14,430 nucleotides of DNA from Thermoleophilaceae bacterium (GTDB taxonomy: Bacteria; Actinomycetota; Thermoleophilia; Solirubrobacterales; Thermoleophilaceae). Location: positions 1 to 14,430 of the forward strand of contig JACCZR010000133.1 in the NCBI GenBank assembly GCA_013695855.1, given 5' to 3'. The notes below the pieces were generated by a model. The model worked only from the letters and a program-made list of their open reading frames with translations, searched no databases and was not told the DNA's origin. Within the stretch, counting starts at the first letter, position 1. Each line of letters opens with the position of its first letter. Made by a program: the position numbers and the translations under genes. Shown piece by piece: positions 1 through 6,451 of this stretch.

Positions 1-498
1 GGCGACGAGCAGGCCGACCGCAAGGTGCACGGCGGCGCCGACAAGGCGGTCTACGCGTACGCGCGCGAAGACGCCGAGTGGTGGGAGGCCGAGCTGGGTC
101 GCGAGCTCGAGCACGGGAGCTTCGGCGAGAACCTCACCCTGCGCGGCCTGGACGCCGGCGGGGCGGAGGTGGGCGAGCGCTGGCGCGTCGGCGGCGCGCT
201 GCTGGAGGTCTCCGAGCCGCGGCTGCCCTGCTTCAAGCTCGGTGTGAAGATGGAGGACAGCCGCTTCGTCAAGCGCTTCGCGGCCGCCCTGCGCCCAGGG
301 TGCTACCTGCGGATCGCCGAGGCCGGGGAGCTCGCGGCGGGCGACGCCGTCGAGGTCGTCGAGCGCCCGGGCCATGGCATCACGGTCGGTGACCTCGCAC
401 GCACGTTCCTGTTCGAAAAGGACCGCGCGCCGGAGCTGCTCGCCGCACCGGGCCTCTCGCGCGGATGGCGCGAGTTCGCCGAGAGCCGGGCCGCCTAG
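1..498 (+). CDS. MOSC domain-containing protein (5'-truncated, YiiM-like)
   Basis: The reading frame is open from base 1, so the start lies upstream of the window. What remains is 165 residues. It begins inside the MOSC fold: a Gly-Asp-Glu-Gln then Lys-Val-His-Gly-Gly segment, a Phe-Gly-Glu-Asn-Leu-Thr strand (residues 41-46 of the fragment), and the conserved cysteine in a Pro-Cys-Phe-Lys context (Cys77). MOSC domains occur in molybdenum-cofactor sulfurases and in YiiM/YuaD-type proteins, where the cysteine is thought to handle sulfur or bind the cofactor. The C-terminal helical part (about 127-165) matches YiiM-like layout, and family proteins of roughly 210-220 residues imply about 50 are missing. 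The neighbour moaA, convergent, is also a molybdenum-cofactor gene, which supports the assignment but does not prove a joint role. The GTG at base 25 is internal, not the start. Confidence 0.85.
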   Translation, partial: GDEQADRKVHGGADKAVYAYAREDAEWWEAELGRELEHGSFGENLTLRGLDAGGAEVGERWRVGGALLEVSEPRLPCFKLGVKMEDSRFVKRFAAALRPGCYLRIAEAGELAAGDAVEVVERPGHGITVGDLARTFLFEKDRAPELLAAPGLSRGWREFAESRAA

Positions 499-1484
499 CC
501 GCCGATCGCGCTCATGGAGCGCGGCGGCTGGCGGAAGCCCTTCTCGCCCACGTGGTGCTTGAGCTCCTTGCGCCAGACCGCCTCGCGGATCACCTGCTCG
601 AGCTCACCGTCGGTGGCGCCGTCGCGCAGCGGGGCGCGCAGATCGGTCTCGTTCACGCTGAACAGGCAGGTGCGCAGCTTGCCGTCGGCGGTCAGGCGCA
701 CGCGGTTGCAATCAGCGCAGAAGGGCTCGGACACCGGATTGACGAAGCCGATCTCGCCCGCGCCGTCGGCGAAGCGGTAGACGCGCGCGGTGGAGTGCGC
801 CTCGCGGGGCTTCTCCTCCAGTGGATGGAGCTCGTGGATGATCGCGCGCAGCTCCTCGCCGGTCAGCACCTGATCCTCGCTCCAGGCGCGGTCGGCGTCC
901 AGGGGCATGAACTCGATGAAGCGAACCTGGAAGGACTCCGAGCGGGCGAACTCGGCGAAGGGCAGCGCCTCCATCTCCGTGAAGCCGCGCAGCGCCACGG
1001 CGTTGACCTTGATCGGACTGATCTCCGGGTGCCGGGCGATGGCGTGCAGTCCGGCGAGCACCTGGGGGAGGGCGTCGCGTCTCGTCTGCTCGTAGAAGCG
1101 ATCGCGCTGGAGAGAGTCGATGGAGACGTTGACCCGGTTGACCCCGGCGGCCACGATGGCGTCGGCGTCGCGCTCGAGCAGGTAGCCGTTGGTGGTGAGC
1201 GAGAGGTCCTCGAGCCCGTCGATCGCGGCGAGCATGCCCGCCAGCTTCGGGAACTCACGGCGCACCAGCGGCTCGCCGCCGGTGAGCCGCACATCGCGCA
1301 CGCCCAGCCGGACGAACAGCGCCACCAGGCGCTCGATCTCCTCGAAGCGCAGGATCTCCTCGCGCTCGAGCCACGGCAGCCCCTCCGCGGGCATGCAGTA
1401 CTGGCAGCGGAAGTTGCAGCGGTCGGTGACCGAGACCCGCAGGTCGTCGATCAGCCGGCCGTGTCCGTCGATCAGTGGCTCCAC
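495..1484 (-). CDS. moaA: GTP 3',8-cyclase MoaA (molybdenum cofactor biosynthesis, radical SAM)
   Basis: MoaA is a radical SAM enzyme that converts GTP to 3',8-cyclo-7,8-dihydro-GTP, which MoaC turns into cyclic pyranopterin monophosphate, the first stage of molybdopterin synthesis. The protein has the N-terminal cluster motif CxxxCxxC (Cys23, Cys27, Cys30), the SAM-binding LTGGEP (68-72), a second C-terminal cluster triad (Cys256, Cys259, Cys273) and the functional Gly-Gly tail (328-329). From the GTG at 1484 it is 329 residues, the usual family length. The open frame continues upstream to 2210 but that part overlaps the DUF2339 gene and has no MoaA similarity. No well-spaced Shine-Dalgarno is present. 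A TACTCT box sits 7 bases upstream of the GTG, suggesting a leaderless mRNA. Its stop codon shares bases with the stop of the convergent MOSC gene. No other moa gene is in view. Confidence 0.95.
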   Translation of the reverse strand: MEPLIDGHGRLIDDLRVSVTDRCNFRCQYCMPAEGLPWLEREEILRFEEIERLVALFVRLGVRDVRLTGGEPLVRREFPKLAGMLAAIDGLEDLSLTTNGYLLERDADAIVAAGVNRVNVSIDSLQRDRFYEQTRRDALPQVLAGLHAIARHPEISPIKVNAVALRGFTEMEALPFAEFARSESFQVRFIEFMPLDADRAWSEDQVLTGEELRAIIHELHPLEEKPREAHSTARVYRFADGAGEIGFVNPVSEPFCADCNRVRLTADGKLRTCLFSVNETDLRAPLRDGATDGELEQVIREAVWRKELKHHVGEKGFRQPPRSMSAIGG

Positions 1485-1491
1485 CCTCTTG

Positions 1492-1497
1492 AGAGTA
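1492..1497 (-). promoter_or_regulatory. candidate -10 box for leaderless moaA mRNA
   Basis: On the minus strand TACTCT (TAnnnT) is followed by exactly 7 bases and then the GTG start of moaA. Leaderless genes in Actinobacteria commonly have this spacing. No recognisable -35 lies 16-18 bp upstream, so the call rests on the -10 and spacing alone. Confidence 0.3.
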
Positions 1498-1503
1498 GCT
1501 CCG

Positions 1504-1519
1504 CGGGCATCCCTGCCCG
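1504..1519. other. GC-rich hairpin between DUF2339 gene and moaA
   Basis: A 6-bp stem (CGGGCA / TGCCCG) with a 4-base loop. There is no T-tract after it on the minus strand, so it is a poor intrinsic terminator for the DUF2339 gene. It lies just upstream of the putative moaA -10 box and may equally be a chance structure in GC-rich DNA. Confidence 0.3.
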
Positions 1520-1536
1520 GCGTTCCGATGGCAATG

Positions 1537-1550
1537 CGACCCGCGGGTCG
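1537..1550. repeat. 14-bp perfect palindrome in the moaA upstream region
   Basis: CGACCCGCGGGTCG is a perfect palindrome lying 53 bp upstream of moaA and 12 bp after the DUF2339 stop codon. It could be a regulator site for moaA or part of a terminator stem (GACC-CGCG-GGTC). No factor can be named. Confidence 0.3.
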
Positions 1551-1561
1551 TCTACAGAAGC

Positions 1562-3760
1562 TCAGCGCACCCCACTCGGAGCGTCGCGCAGGTCGGGCAT
1601 CGCCGGGGGGCGCATCCGCTGCCATACGAACGCGGCCAGCAGCAGCAGCAGACCGAGCGCCACGAAGGAGACCACGCGGTAGACCGAGGTGAGCGTGCTC
1701 AGGTCGTAGAGGAACACCTTGGCCACGGTCACCAGCAGGAGGCTCAGGGCGGCTACCCGTATGGGCCGCGAGCCACGCCTCAGCCCGATGACCACTCCCA
1801 CGAAGCCAACGGTCGCCCACAGAGCGCTGAGCAGGACCTGGCCCTGCTGGCGCACACCGAGGTCGAGCAGGTCGGCCTCCGGCACGTCGCCTCCCGGCTG
1901 GAAGGGCGTGACCAGCAGGGCCGACATTCCGAACAGCAGGCCCACCGCGCCGGTGACGGTGAGCACTGCCTTCGCGTGTGCGAGACGGGGCCCAAGCAGC
2001 CACCCGCAGGCCAGCGCGGCCGCGCTGACGGCGGCCAGGGCCAGGGCGGCGGGCAGCGGATCCTCGAGGCCGTCGACCAGCGCGCCGGGCGGCGCCTCGA
2101 AGGCCAGGACGTGGCCGAGCGCGAGCATCAGGAAGGCGGGCGCACCGAACAGTGCCACCGGGTCGTGCGTGCGGTGCGCGACTCGAGCCAAGGCCACGGC
2201 CTGCAGGCACAGGGCGCCGACCAGCACGGCGCCGTCGAGCGCCAGGGCGGTGAGGAAGGCCACCGCGACCAGCCCGAGCGAGTCGAGCGCGGCGCCCAAC
2301 TCCGGTCGGCCGTCGGCCGCGATGCGCCCGGAGGCAAAGCAGGCGGCGGCCAAGGCCACCACCGCGGCCAGCGCCGTGAAGCCGGCGAAGCCATCCTCGA
2401 CCAGAAGCTTGGGCGAGGCCTCGCCCGCCAAAGTGGTCGACAGCGCCAGCGCGACGTGCAGCCCGAGCGCGGCCCCTGCTGCGCCGGTGTCCTGCTTCTC
2501 ACGCGCCTTGCGCAGCAGTACGGCGAAGGCCACCGATCCGGCCGCGAAGCCCGCGCTGAGCACCAGGCCGTCCGCGATCAGGGCGAAGGCGACGTCTGCG
2601 CACAGCACCCCCACCGCGAGGCACAGCAGCCCGAGCTCGTGGGAGATGCGGTCGGTGCGACCGCCCGCCAGTCCGATCGCGAGGTGGCAGAGCGCGAGGC
2701 CGAGGAGCCAGACCTTGCCGAGCGTCTCGTGTCCATTGCCGGCGAGGGCGAACCAGCCCGCCAGGCCGATCACCAGCGCATTGAGGGACAGCAGGAGGAA
2801 AGACGAGGGGCGCAAACGTGCAGTGGGCACCCGTAGCTCGTAGCCCACCGAGGCGCCCAGCCCGAGCAGACCGAAGGCGGAGAGCACCACGACCACCGGG
2901 AGGGGGGCCGGGGAGTCGACCAGCCACGCGCCCCACTGCGGGACGGTCACGGCGAACACGCCGACCGACAGCCACTCCCAGCGGCGCCACAGCAGCACAC
3001 CGACGGCGGCCGCGCCGGCGACGATCAGGATGGACATCGAGCCGACGTCTGCGTGGGCATCGCCGAGAACCGGCGCCAGCAGGCCGCCGATCAGGCCGAG
3101 CGAGCCGATCAGCTTCGAGTCCCAGCGGACTGCCAGCGCGGTGCCGACCGCCCCGACGGCCAGCGCGAGGCCGACAGCGACCGGCGTGGCGAGCAGCTCG
3201 TAGACCTGGGAGGCCACGGTCACGGTCACCAGCAGGCCGGCCACACCGGTGGCGACGGCGGCCAGGGCGGCCTCCACGCGCGACTTGCGCTCGTGCAGCC
3301 AGACACCCAGGGCGAGCAGGCCGGTGCAGAAGACCCCGGCCAGCAGTGTGCGGGCGCCCTCGCCGATCCACCCGTTCGAGACGGCGATGGCGAGCAGGAA
3401 GACGATGCCGAGCAGGACCGCGGCGCCACCGACCCAGGCGAGCACGCGGCCGCCGAGGAGGTCCTCGAGGGAGGCGGCGGAGGGCTTTGAGAGACGCGGG
3501 AGGGTCGGTACGGAGCCGGCGCCCGTGTGGCGGGGGGTGCGATCGAAGGCCCCCGCGCGCTCGGCACGAGCCGGCTGCTGATAGGGATGCGGCTGCGGGT
3601 ACGGTTCTCCCTGCGGCTGCGGATACGAGACCGGAGCCTGGGCCCGGGGCGCATAGGGCGCCGCCGCCGGTGGGGGCTGCACGTCTGCTTCGAGTGCGTC
3701 GAGCCTCAGCGCGAGGCCCTCGACCCGCCGCTCCAGCAGTCCCAGCCGCCCTTCATCCAT
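1562..3760 (-). CDS. DUF2339 domain-containing multi-pass membrane protein
   Basis: A 732-residue integral membrane protein. A short amphipathic, coiled-coil-like segment (1-27, heptad leucines and valines) is followed by a Pro/Gln/Tyr-rich linker (about 28-98). The DUF2339 entry motif comes next (LEDLLGGRVLAWVGG, 98-112), and then some twenty or more hydrophobic helices run to near the C-terminus. The end carries the typical family signature KVFLYDLS...YRVVSF (from 681) and a last helix ending in WQRMRP. The family has no established biochemical function. A cytoplasmic N-terminal stalk is inferred. The ATG at 3760 was chosen because a GGAG lies 6 bases upstream and the conserved part starts there; in-frame ATGs farther upstream (e.g. 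3787) fall inside the operator-promoter region. It is divergent from tetR and shares the two palindromic sites, so TetR control is likely. A 77-bp gap separates it from moaA. Confidence 0.88.
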   Translation of the reverse strand: MDEGRLGLLERRVEGLALRLDALEADVQPPPAAAPYAPRAQAPVSYPQPQGEPYPQPHPYQQPARAERAGAFDRTPRHTGAGSVPTLPRLSKPSAASLEDLLGGRVLAWVGGAAVLLGIVFLLAIAVSNGWIGEGARTLLAGVFCTGLLALGVWLHERKSRVEAALAAVATGVAGLLVTVTVASQVYELLATPVAVGLALAVGAVGTALAVRWDSKLIGSLGLIGGLLAPVLGDAHADVGSMSILIVAGAAAVGVLLWRRWEWLSVGVFAVTVPQWGAWLVDSPAPLPVVVVLSAFGLLGLGASVGYELRVPTARLRPSSFLLLSLNALVIGLAGWFALAGNGHETLGKVWLLGLALCHLAIGLAGGRTDRISHELGLLCLAVGVLCADVAFALIADGLVLSAGFAAGSVAFAVLLRKAREKQDTGAAGAALGLHVALALSTTLAGEASPKLLVEDGFAGFTALAAVVALAAACFASGRIAADGRPELGAALDSLGLVAVAFLTALALDGAVLVGALCLQAVALARVAHRTHDPVALFGAPAFLMLALGHVLAFEAPPGALVDGLEDPLPAALALAAVSAAALACGWLLGPRLAHAKAVLTVTGAVGLLFGMSALLVTPFQPGGDVPEADLLDLGVRQQGQVLLSALWATVGFVGVVIGLRRGSRPIRVAALSLLLVTVAKVFLYDLSTLTSVYRVVSFVALGLLLLLAAFVWQRMRPPAMPDLRDAPSGVR

Positions 3761-3778
3761 AGCTCTCTCCCACCGCTT

Positions 3779-3795
3779 GTTGACCATCGGTTGAC
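3779..3795. promoter_or_regulatory. putative TetR operator O1 (imperfect 17-bp palindrome)
   Basis: GTTGACC-ATC-GGTTGAC: arms agree as an inverted repeat at 5 of 7 positions. Its core GACCATCGGT is repeated exactly in O2, 33 bp away centre to centre, about three helical turns. O1 covers the predicted transcription start of the DUF2339 gene. Position between tetR and its divergent neighbour is typical of TetR-family autoregulation; binding by this regulator is inferred. Confidence 0.6.
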
Positions 3796-3797
3796 AG

Positions 3798-3827
3798 ACT
3801 CTAACACGATTGTCGACCATCGGTCAA
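3798..3827 (-). promoter_or_regulatory. promoter of the DUF2339 gene
   Basis: Read leftward: -35 TTGACC (3827-3822), an 18-bp spacer, then -10 TAGAGT (3803-3798). The start of transcription would fall near 3791, giving a leader of about 31 bases with a GGAG ribosome site before the ATG at 3760. The -35 lies within operator O2 and the start lies within O1, so a bound repressor would block it. Confidence 0.55.
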
Positions 3828-3828
3828 C
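3812..3828. promoter_or_regulatory. putative TetR operator O2 (near-perfect 17-bp palindrome)
   Basis: GTCGACC-ATC-GGTCAAC: arms match as an inverted repeat at 6 of 7 positions. The right arm read leftward gives the -35 TTGACC of the DUF2339 promoter; the left arm read rightward gives TCGACC, 17 bp from a TACGAT box in front of tetR. One site could thus govern both directions. Confidence 0.62.
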
Positions 3829-3842
3829 ACGTCCGCTACGAT
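3814..3842 (+). promoter_or_regulatory. candidate tetR operon promoter
   Basis: TCGACC (3814-3819), 17-bp spacer, TACGAT (3837-3842). The -10 box overlaps the first in-frame ATG at 3841, so if this is the promoter, transcription starts near 3849-3850 and translation must begin downstream, for example at the TTG at 3850. A perfect TTGACA at 3791-3796 has no -10 box at the right distance and was not preferred. Confidence 0.4.
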
Positions 3843-4446
3843 GAGGTGGTTGGCAAAGCCCGCCTACAGCCGCCTGCAGGTCGACGAGCGACGGCGCCAG
3901 CTGCTCGAGCTGGGGACCGACCTGTTCGCCTCCCACTCCTACGACGAGCTCTCGATGGCCCGCATCGCGCGCGAGGCAGGCATCTCCAAGGCGCTGCTCT
4001 ACCACTACTTCCCGAGCAAGCGCGAGCTGTTCGTTGCGACCCTCCAGCAATCGGCGGCCGAGGTCGAGAGCCTCACCGAGCCCGACCCCGAGCTGCCGCC
4101 CCTCGAGGCGCTGTCGGTCAGCCTCGATGCCTTCCTCGGCTGGATCGAGGAGCACCCCGTGGCCTACGGCAAGCTGATGGAGAGCTCCCACCAGCCCGAG
4201 GTCCGCGACCTGGTGGCCGACATCCGCGATCGCACCTCGGAGCGGATCCTCGGCGGGGTGGCTCCCGACGGCGCACCGCCGAAGCTGCGCGCGGCGGTGA
4301 CAGGCTGGCTCTGGCTGATGGACGGCGTGATCCTCGACTGGCTGGCGCACCGCGACGTGCCGCGCGCGGAGCTGCGGGAGCTCCTGCTCGGCGCCTTGGC
4401 CGGGGTGGTCATGGCGTCGGGCGAGGGTCAGGCGCTGACCGGCTGA
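3841..4446 (+). CDS. TetR/AcrR family transcriptional regulator
   Basis: A 201-residue one-component repressor-type regulator. The N-terminal DNA-binding domain spans about residues 14-62: Phe29 at the end of helix 1, helix 2 around SMARIAREAG (38-47), and recognition helix SKALLYHYF (49-57) followed by the usual PSK. The C-terminal half is the ligand-binding and dimer domain, rich in Trp and Leu around 153-170; its ligand cannot be read from sequence. The ATG at 3841 has no Shine-Dalgarno and overlaps a possible -10 box. A TTG at 3850 gives a protein beginning Met-Ala-Lys-Pro-Ala-Tyr, a plausible family N-terminus, and may be the true start. It heads an operon with the HD and M20 genes, its TGA overlapping the next ATG, and likely controls both itself and the divergent DUF2339 gene. 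Confidence 0.92.
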   Translation: MRWLAKPAYSRLQVDERRRQLLELGTDLFASHSYDELSMARIAREAGISKALLYHYFPSKRELFVATLQQSAAEVESLTEPDPELPPLEALSVSLDAFLGWIEEHPVAYGKLMESSHQPEVRDLVADIRDRTSERILGGVAPDGAPPKLRAAVTGWLWLMDGVILDWLAHRDVPRAELRELLLGALAGVVMASGEGQALTG

Positions 4447-5273
4447 TGGAGGCCAACACAGCTCCATCGGGGCCCGTGCGCCCTCGCGACGCCGTGGCCG
4501 AGGCCCGGATCCGCGTGCCCAGCCGTGGCAACCGCCGCCTCGAGGCGCTGATCGAGGCGGCCAACGAGGACCTGCGGCTCAAGGGGCTCTGGCACGGCCA
4601 GCACGTGACCGCGGGCCGGCTCGGGATGTCCGACCACTCGTGGGTTCACGTGCAGATCGTCTGCAACATCGCGCTGCGGCTGTTCCGGCTGCTCTCCCGC
4701 CGCGGCGTAGAGCCGGCCATGGTCAGCGACCACGGCATGCGCGAGCACGACGCCGAGGTGGTGATCGCCGCCGCGTGCTTGTTCCACGACACCGGCATGT
4801 CGATCCACCGCACCGATCATGAGGACTTCAGCCTCTTCCTTGCGGCCGATCGCCTGCCTGCGCTGCTCAGCTCGCACTACGAGGAGCCGGAGCTGACCAC
4901 GATGCTCTCGGAGTCGCTGCACGCGATCATCGGCCACCGTCGCCGCGGCGAGCCGCTGACCATGGAGGCGGGCGTGGTCAGGGTGGCCGACGCCCTCGAC
5001 CTCGCCGCCGGGCGCTCCCGGGTTCCCTTCGAGACGCGGCGCCCGAACATCCACTCCCTGTCGGCGGCGGCGATCGACCAGGTGTCGATCGAGCCGGGGA
5101 CCGACAGGGCCGTCCTGATCGAGATCGCCATGAACAACTCCTCGGGCGTATTCCAGGTCGACGAGCTGCTGGCCACCAAGCTGCGTGGCTCGGGCCTCGA
5201 GGAGCACCTGGAGGTGGTGGCCCGGATCGAGGCCGAGCACGAGAAGCGCCTCGTGCCGGTGTTCCGGATCTAG
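4446..5273 (+). CDS. HD-domain metal-dependent phosphohydrolase
   Basis: A 275-residue soluble protein with an HD-superfamily core. The histidine in SDHSWVH (His68), the His-Asp doublet in FHDTGMS (His114-Asp115) and the aspartate in VADALD (Asp182) are the expected metal ligands. Extra histidines at 121, 125, 159 and 164 suggest a binuclear site. HD enzymes hydrolyse phosphate esters, often nucleotides; the substrate here is unknown. The segment 200-250 (an Asn-Ile-His-Ser stretch and a Met-Asn-Asn-Ser-Ser-Gly-Val-Phe-Gln strand) resembles a conserved C-terminal part in uncharacterised HD proteins, some archaeal; this similarity is from memory. The ATG overlaps the tetR stop (TGATG) and its TAG overlaps the next gene's GTG (TAGTG), so translation of the three genes is probably coupled. 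Confidence 0.85.
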   Translation: MEANTAPSGPVRPRDAVAEARIRVPSRGNRRLEALIEAANEDLRLKGLWHGQHVTAGRLGMSDHSWVHVQIVCNIALRLFRLLSRRGVEPAMVSDHGMREHDAEVVIAAACLFHDTGMSIHRTDHEDFSLFLAADRLPALLSSHYEEPELTTMLSESLHAIIGHRRRGEPLTMEAGVVRVADALDLAAGRSRVPFETRRPNIHSLSAAAIDQVSIEPGTDRAVLIEIAMNNSSGVFQVDELLATKLRGSGLEEHLEVVARIEAEHEKRLVPVFRI

Positions 5274-6412
5274 TGCCTTTGCTGGAGCTGCCCTGGATCA
5301 CCGACCAGGCCGAGGAGATCGCCGCACGTGCCGAGCGTGAGCTCGAGGCCCTGGTAGGCGTCTCCTCGCCCTCCGGCGACGTGGCCGCCGCCGACGAGGC
5401 GGTGGCGGTGGCCAGCGCCCTCCTTCCCCCCGAGGCTCTCACCGAGCGGGTGGAGTGCTCGTCGCCCGGCTACGCGCGGGACCTCATCGCGCGGGTCGAG
5501 GGTTCGGGCGCGCGACGGGTGCTGCTGGTGGGCCACCTCGACACGGTGGTGGCTCACGCCGAGCACCGCCCGCTCGAGCGCGCCGACGGCCGCCTGACCG
5601 GCTCGGGAGCCGTGGACATGAAGGGCGGCGTGGTGCTGGCGCTCGGGGTGTTGCGCTCGCTCGCTCGGGTGCCCGACCTGTTCGCGGAGGCTGTGCTGCT
5701 GCTGGTGGTGGACGAGGAGTGGCGCACCGCGCCCTTCGCCCACGGCGAGCGCTTCGCCGCCTTCGACGCCTCGCTGTGCTTCGAGGCCGGCGAGCGTGGG
5801 CCCGACGGGGAGGAGGCGGTGATCGTCAAGCGCAAGGCCGCGGGCACCCTCGGCGTGCGCGCCCACGGGGTGGCCTCCCACTCGGGCTCGGCTCCTGACA
5901 AAGGACGCAACGCTCTCCTCGCGCTCGCCGAGGTGGCACGGCGGGTAGCGGACCTTCACGACCCCGCCGGACCACAGCGCCTGACCGCTGTGCCCACCGT
6001 CATGCGCTCGGGCAAGGCCTTCAACGCCGTGCCCTCGCACGGCGAGCTTCACTGCGACCTTCGTGCCGACAGCCTTGAGGCGTTCGTCTCGGTGCTGGAG
6101 GCTGTGCCCGGCGAGTTGGGCGGGGTGACCCTCGAGGCCGAGCTGGTACGCCGCTGGCCCGGAATGGACACAAGCGAGCGGGCGGGGGAGTTGCTCGCCA
6201 ACGCCACGGAACTGCTGGGGAGGCCGGTCATAGGGACCCAGCGGGGCGGCGCGAGCGACGCGAGCCACCTCGCGGTCCATGTGGCCCTGAGCGTGGACGG
6301 GCTCGGGCCGCGAGGCGGCGGAGCGCACGCGCCACAGGAGTTCGTGCTCGCGGACTCGCTTCGCTCGCGCGCCGAGGTGGCGCTGGCCTTGGCCGCTGCC
6401 GTGCTCGGCTAG
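5273..6412 (+). CDS. M20 family metallopeptidase (ArgE/DapE/carboxypeptidase G2-like)
   Basis: A 379-residue zinc hydrolase. It shows the M20 set: His88 and Asp90 in GHLDTV, bridging Asp115 in VDMKGG, the Glu148-Glu149 pair (general base and ligand) in VVDEEW, Glu171 in FEAGE and the distal His352. The lid or dimerisation domain (about 183-290) interrupts the catalytic domain, with ASHSGSAPDKGRNA (201-214) as its typical opening. Members remove an amino acid or acyl group from amides: acetylornithine, succinyl-diaminopimelate, folate-type C-terminal glutamate, dipeptides. The substrate cannot be fixed here, and no arginine or lysine pathway gene is nearby. No signal peptide is apparent, so it is cytoplasmic. 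It starts with a GTG overlapping the HD stop codon by one base. It is the third gene of the tetR operon, and the VOC gene follows after 39 bp, possibly in the same transcript. Confidence 0.9.
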   Translation: MPLLELPWITDQAEEIAARAERELEALVGVSSPSGDVAAADEAVAVASALLPPEALTERVECSSPGYARDLIARVEGSGARRVLLVGHLDTVVAHAEHRPLERADGRLTGSGAVDMKGGVVLALGVLRSLARVPDLFAEAVLLLVVDEEWRTAPFAHGERFAAFDASLCFEAGERGPDGEEAVIVKRKAAGTLGVRAHGVASHSGSAPDKGRNALLALAEVARRVADLHDPAGPQRLTAVPTVMRSGKAFNAVPSHGELHCDLRADSLEAFVSVLEAVPGELGGVTLEAELVRRWPGMDTSERAGELLANATELLGRPVIGTQRGGASDASHLAVHVALSVDGLGPRGGGAHAPQEFVLADSLRSRAEVALALAAAVLG

Positions 6413-6451
6413 GCTCGCGCCCCGCCCCGCAGCACGAGAACGGAGAAGCGC

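Noticed and set aside
465..1682. A 405-codon open frame on the + strand opposite moaA
   Set aside because: It mirrors moaA on the other strand, is rich in Leu/Ala/Arg/Gln as expected of antisense GC-rich frames, and shows no domain motif.
1485..2210. N-terminal extension of moaA to 2210
   Set aside because: The extension overlaps the DUF2339 coding region, is Arg/Pro/Gly-rich, and MoaA already has full family length from the GTG at 1484.
3791..3796. Perfect -35 TTGACA reading rightward to tetR
   Set aside because: No acceptable -10 box lies 16-18 bp downstream; it is part of operator O1.
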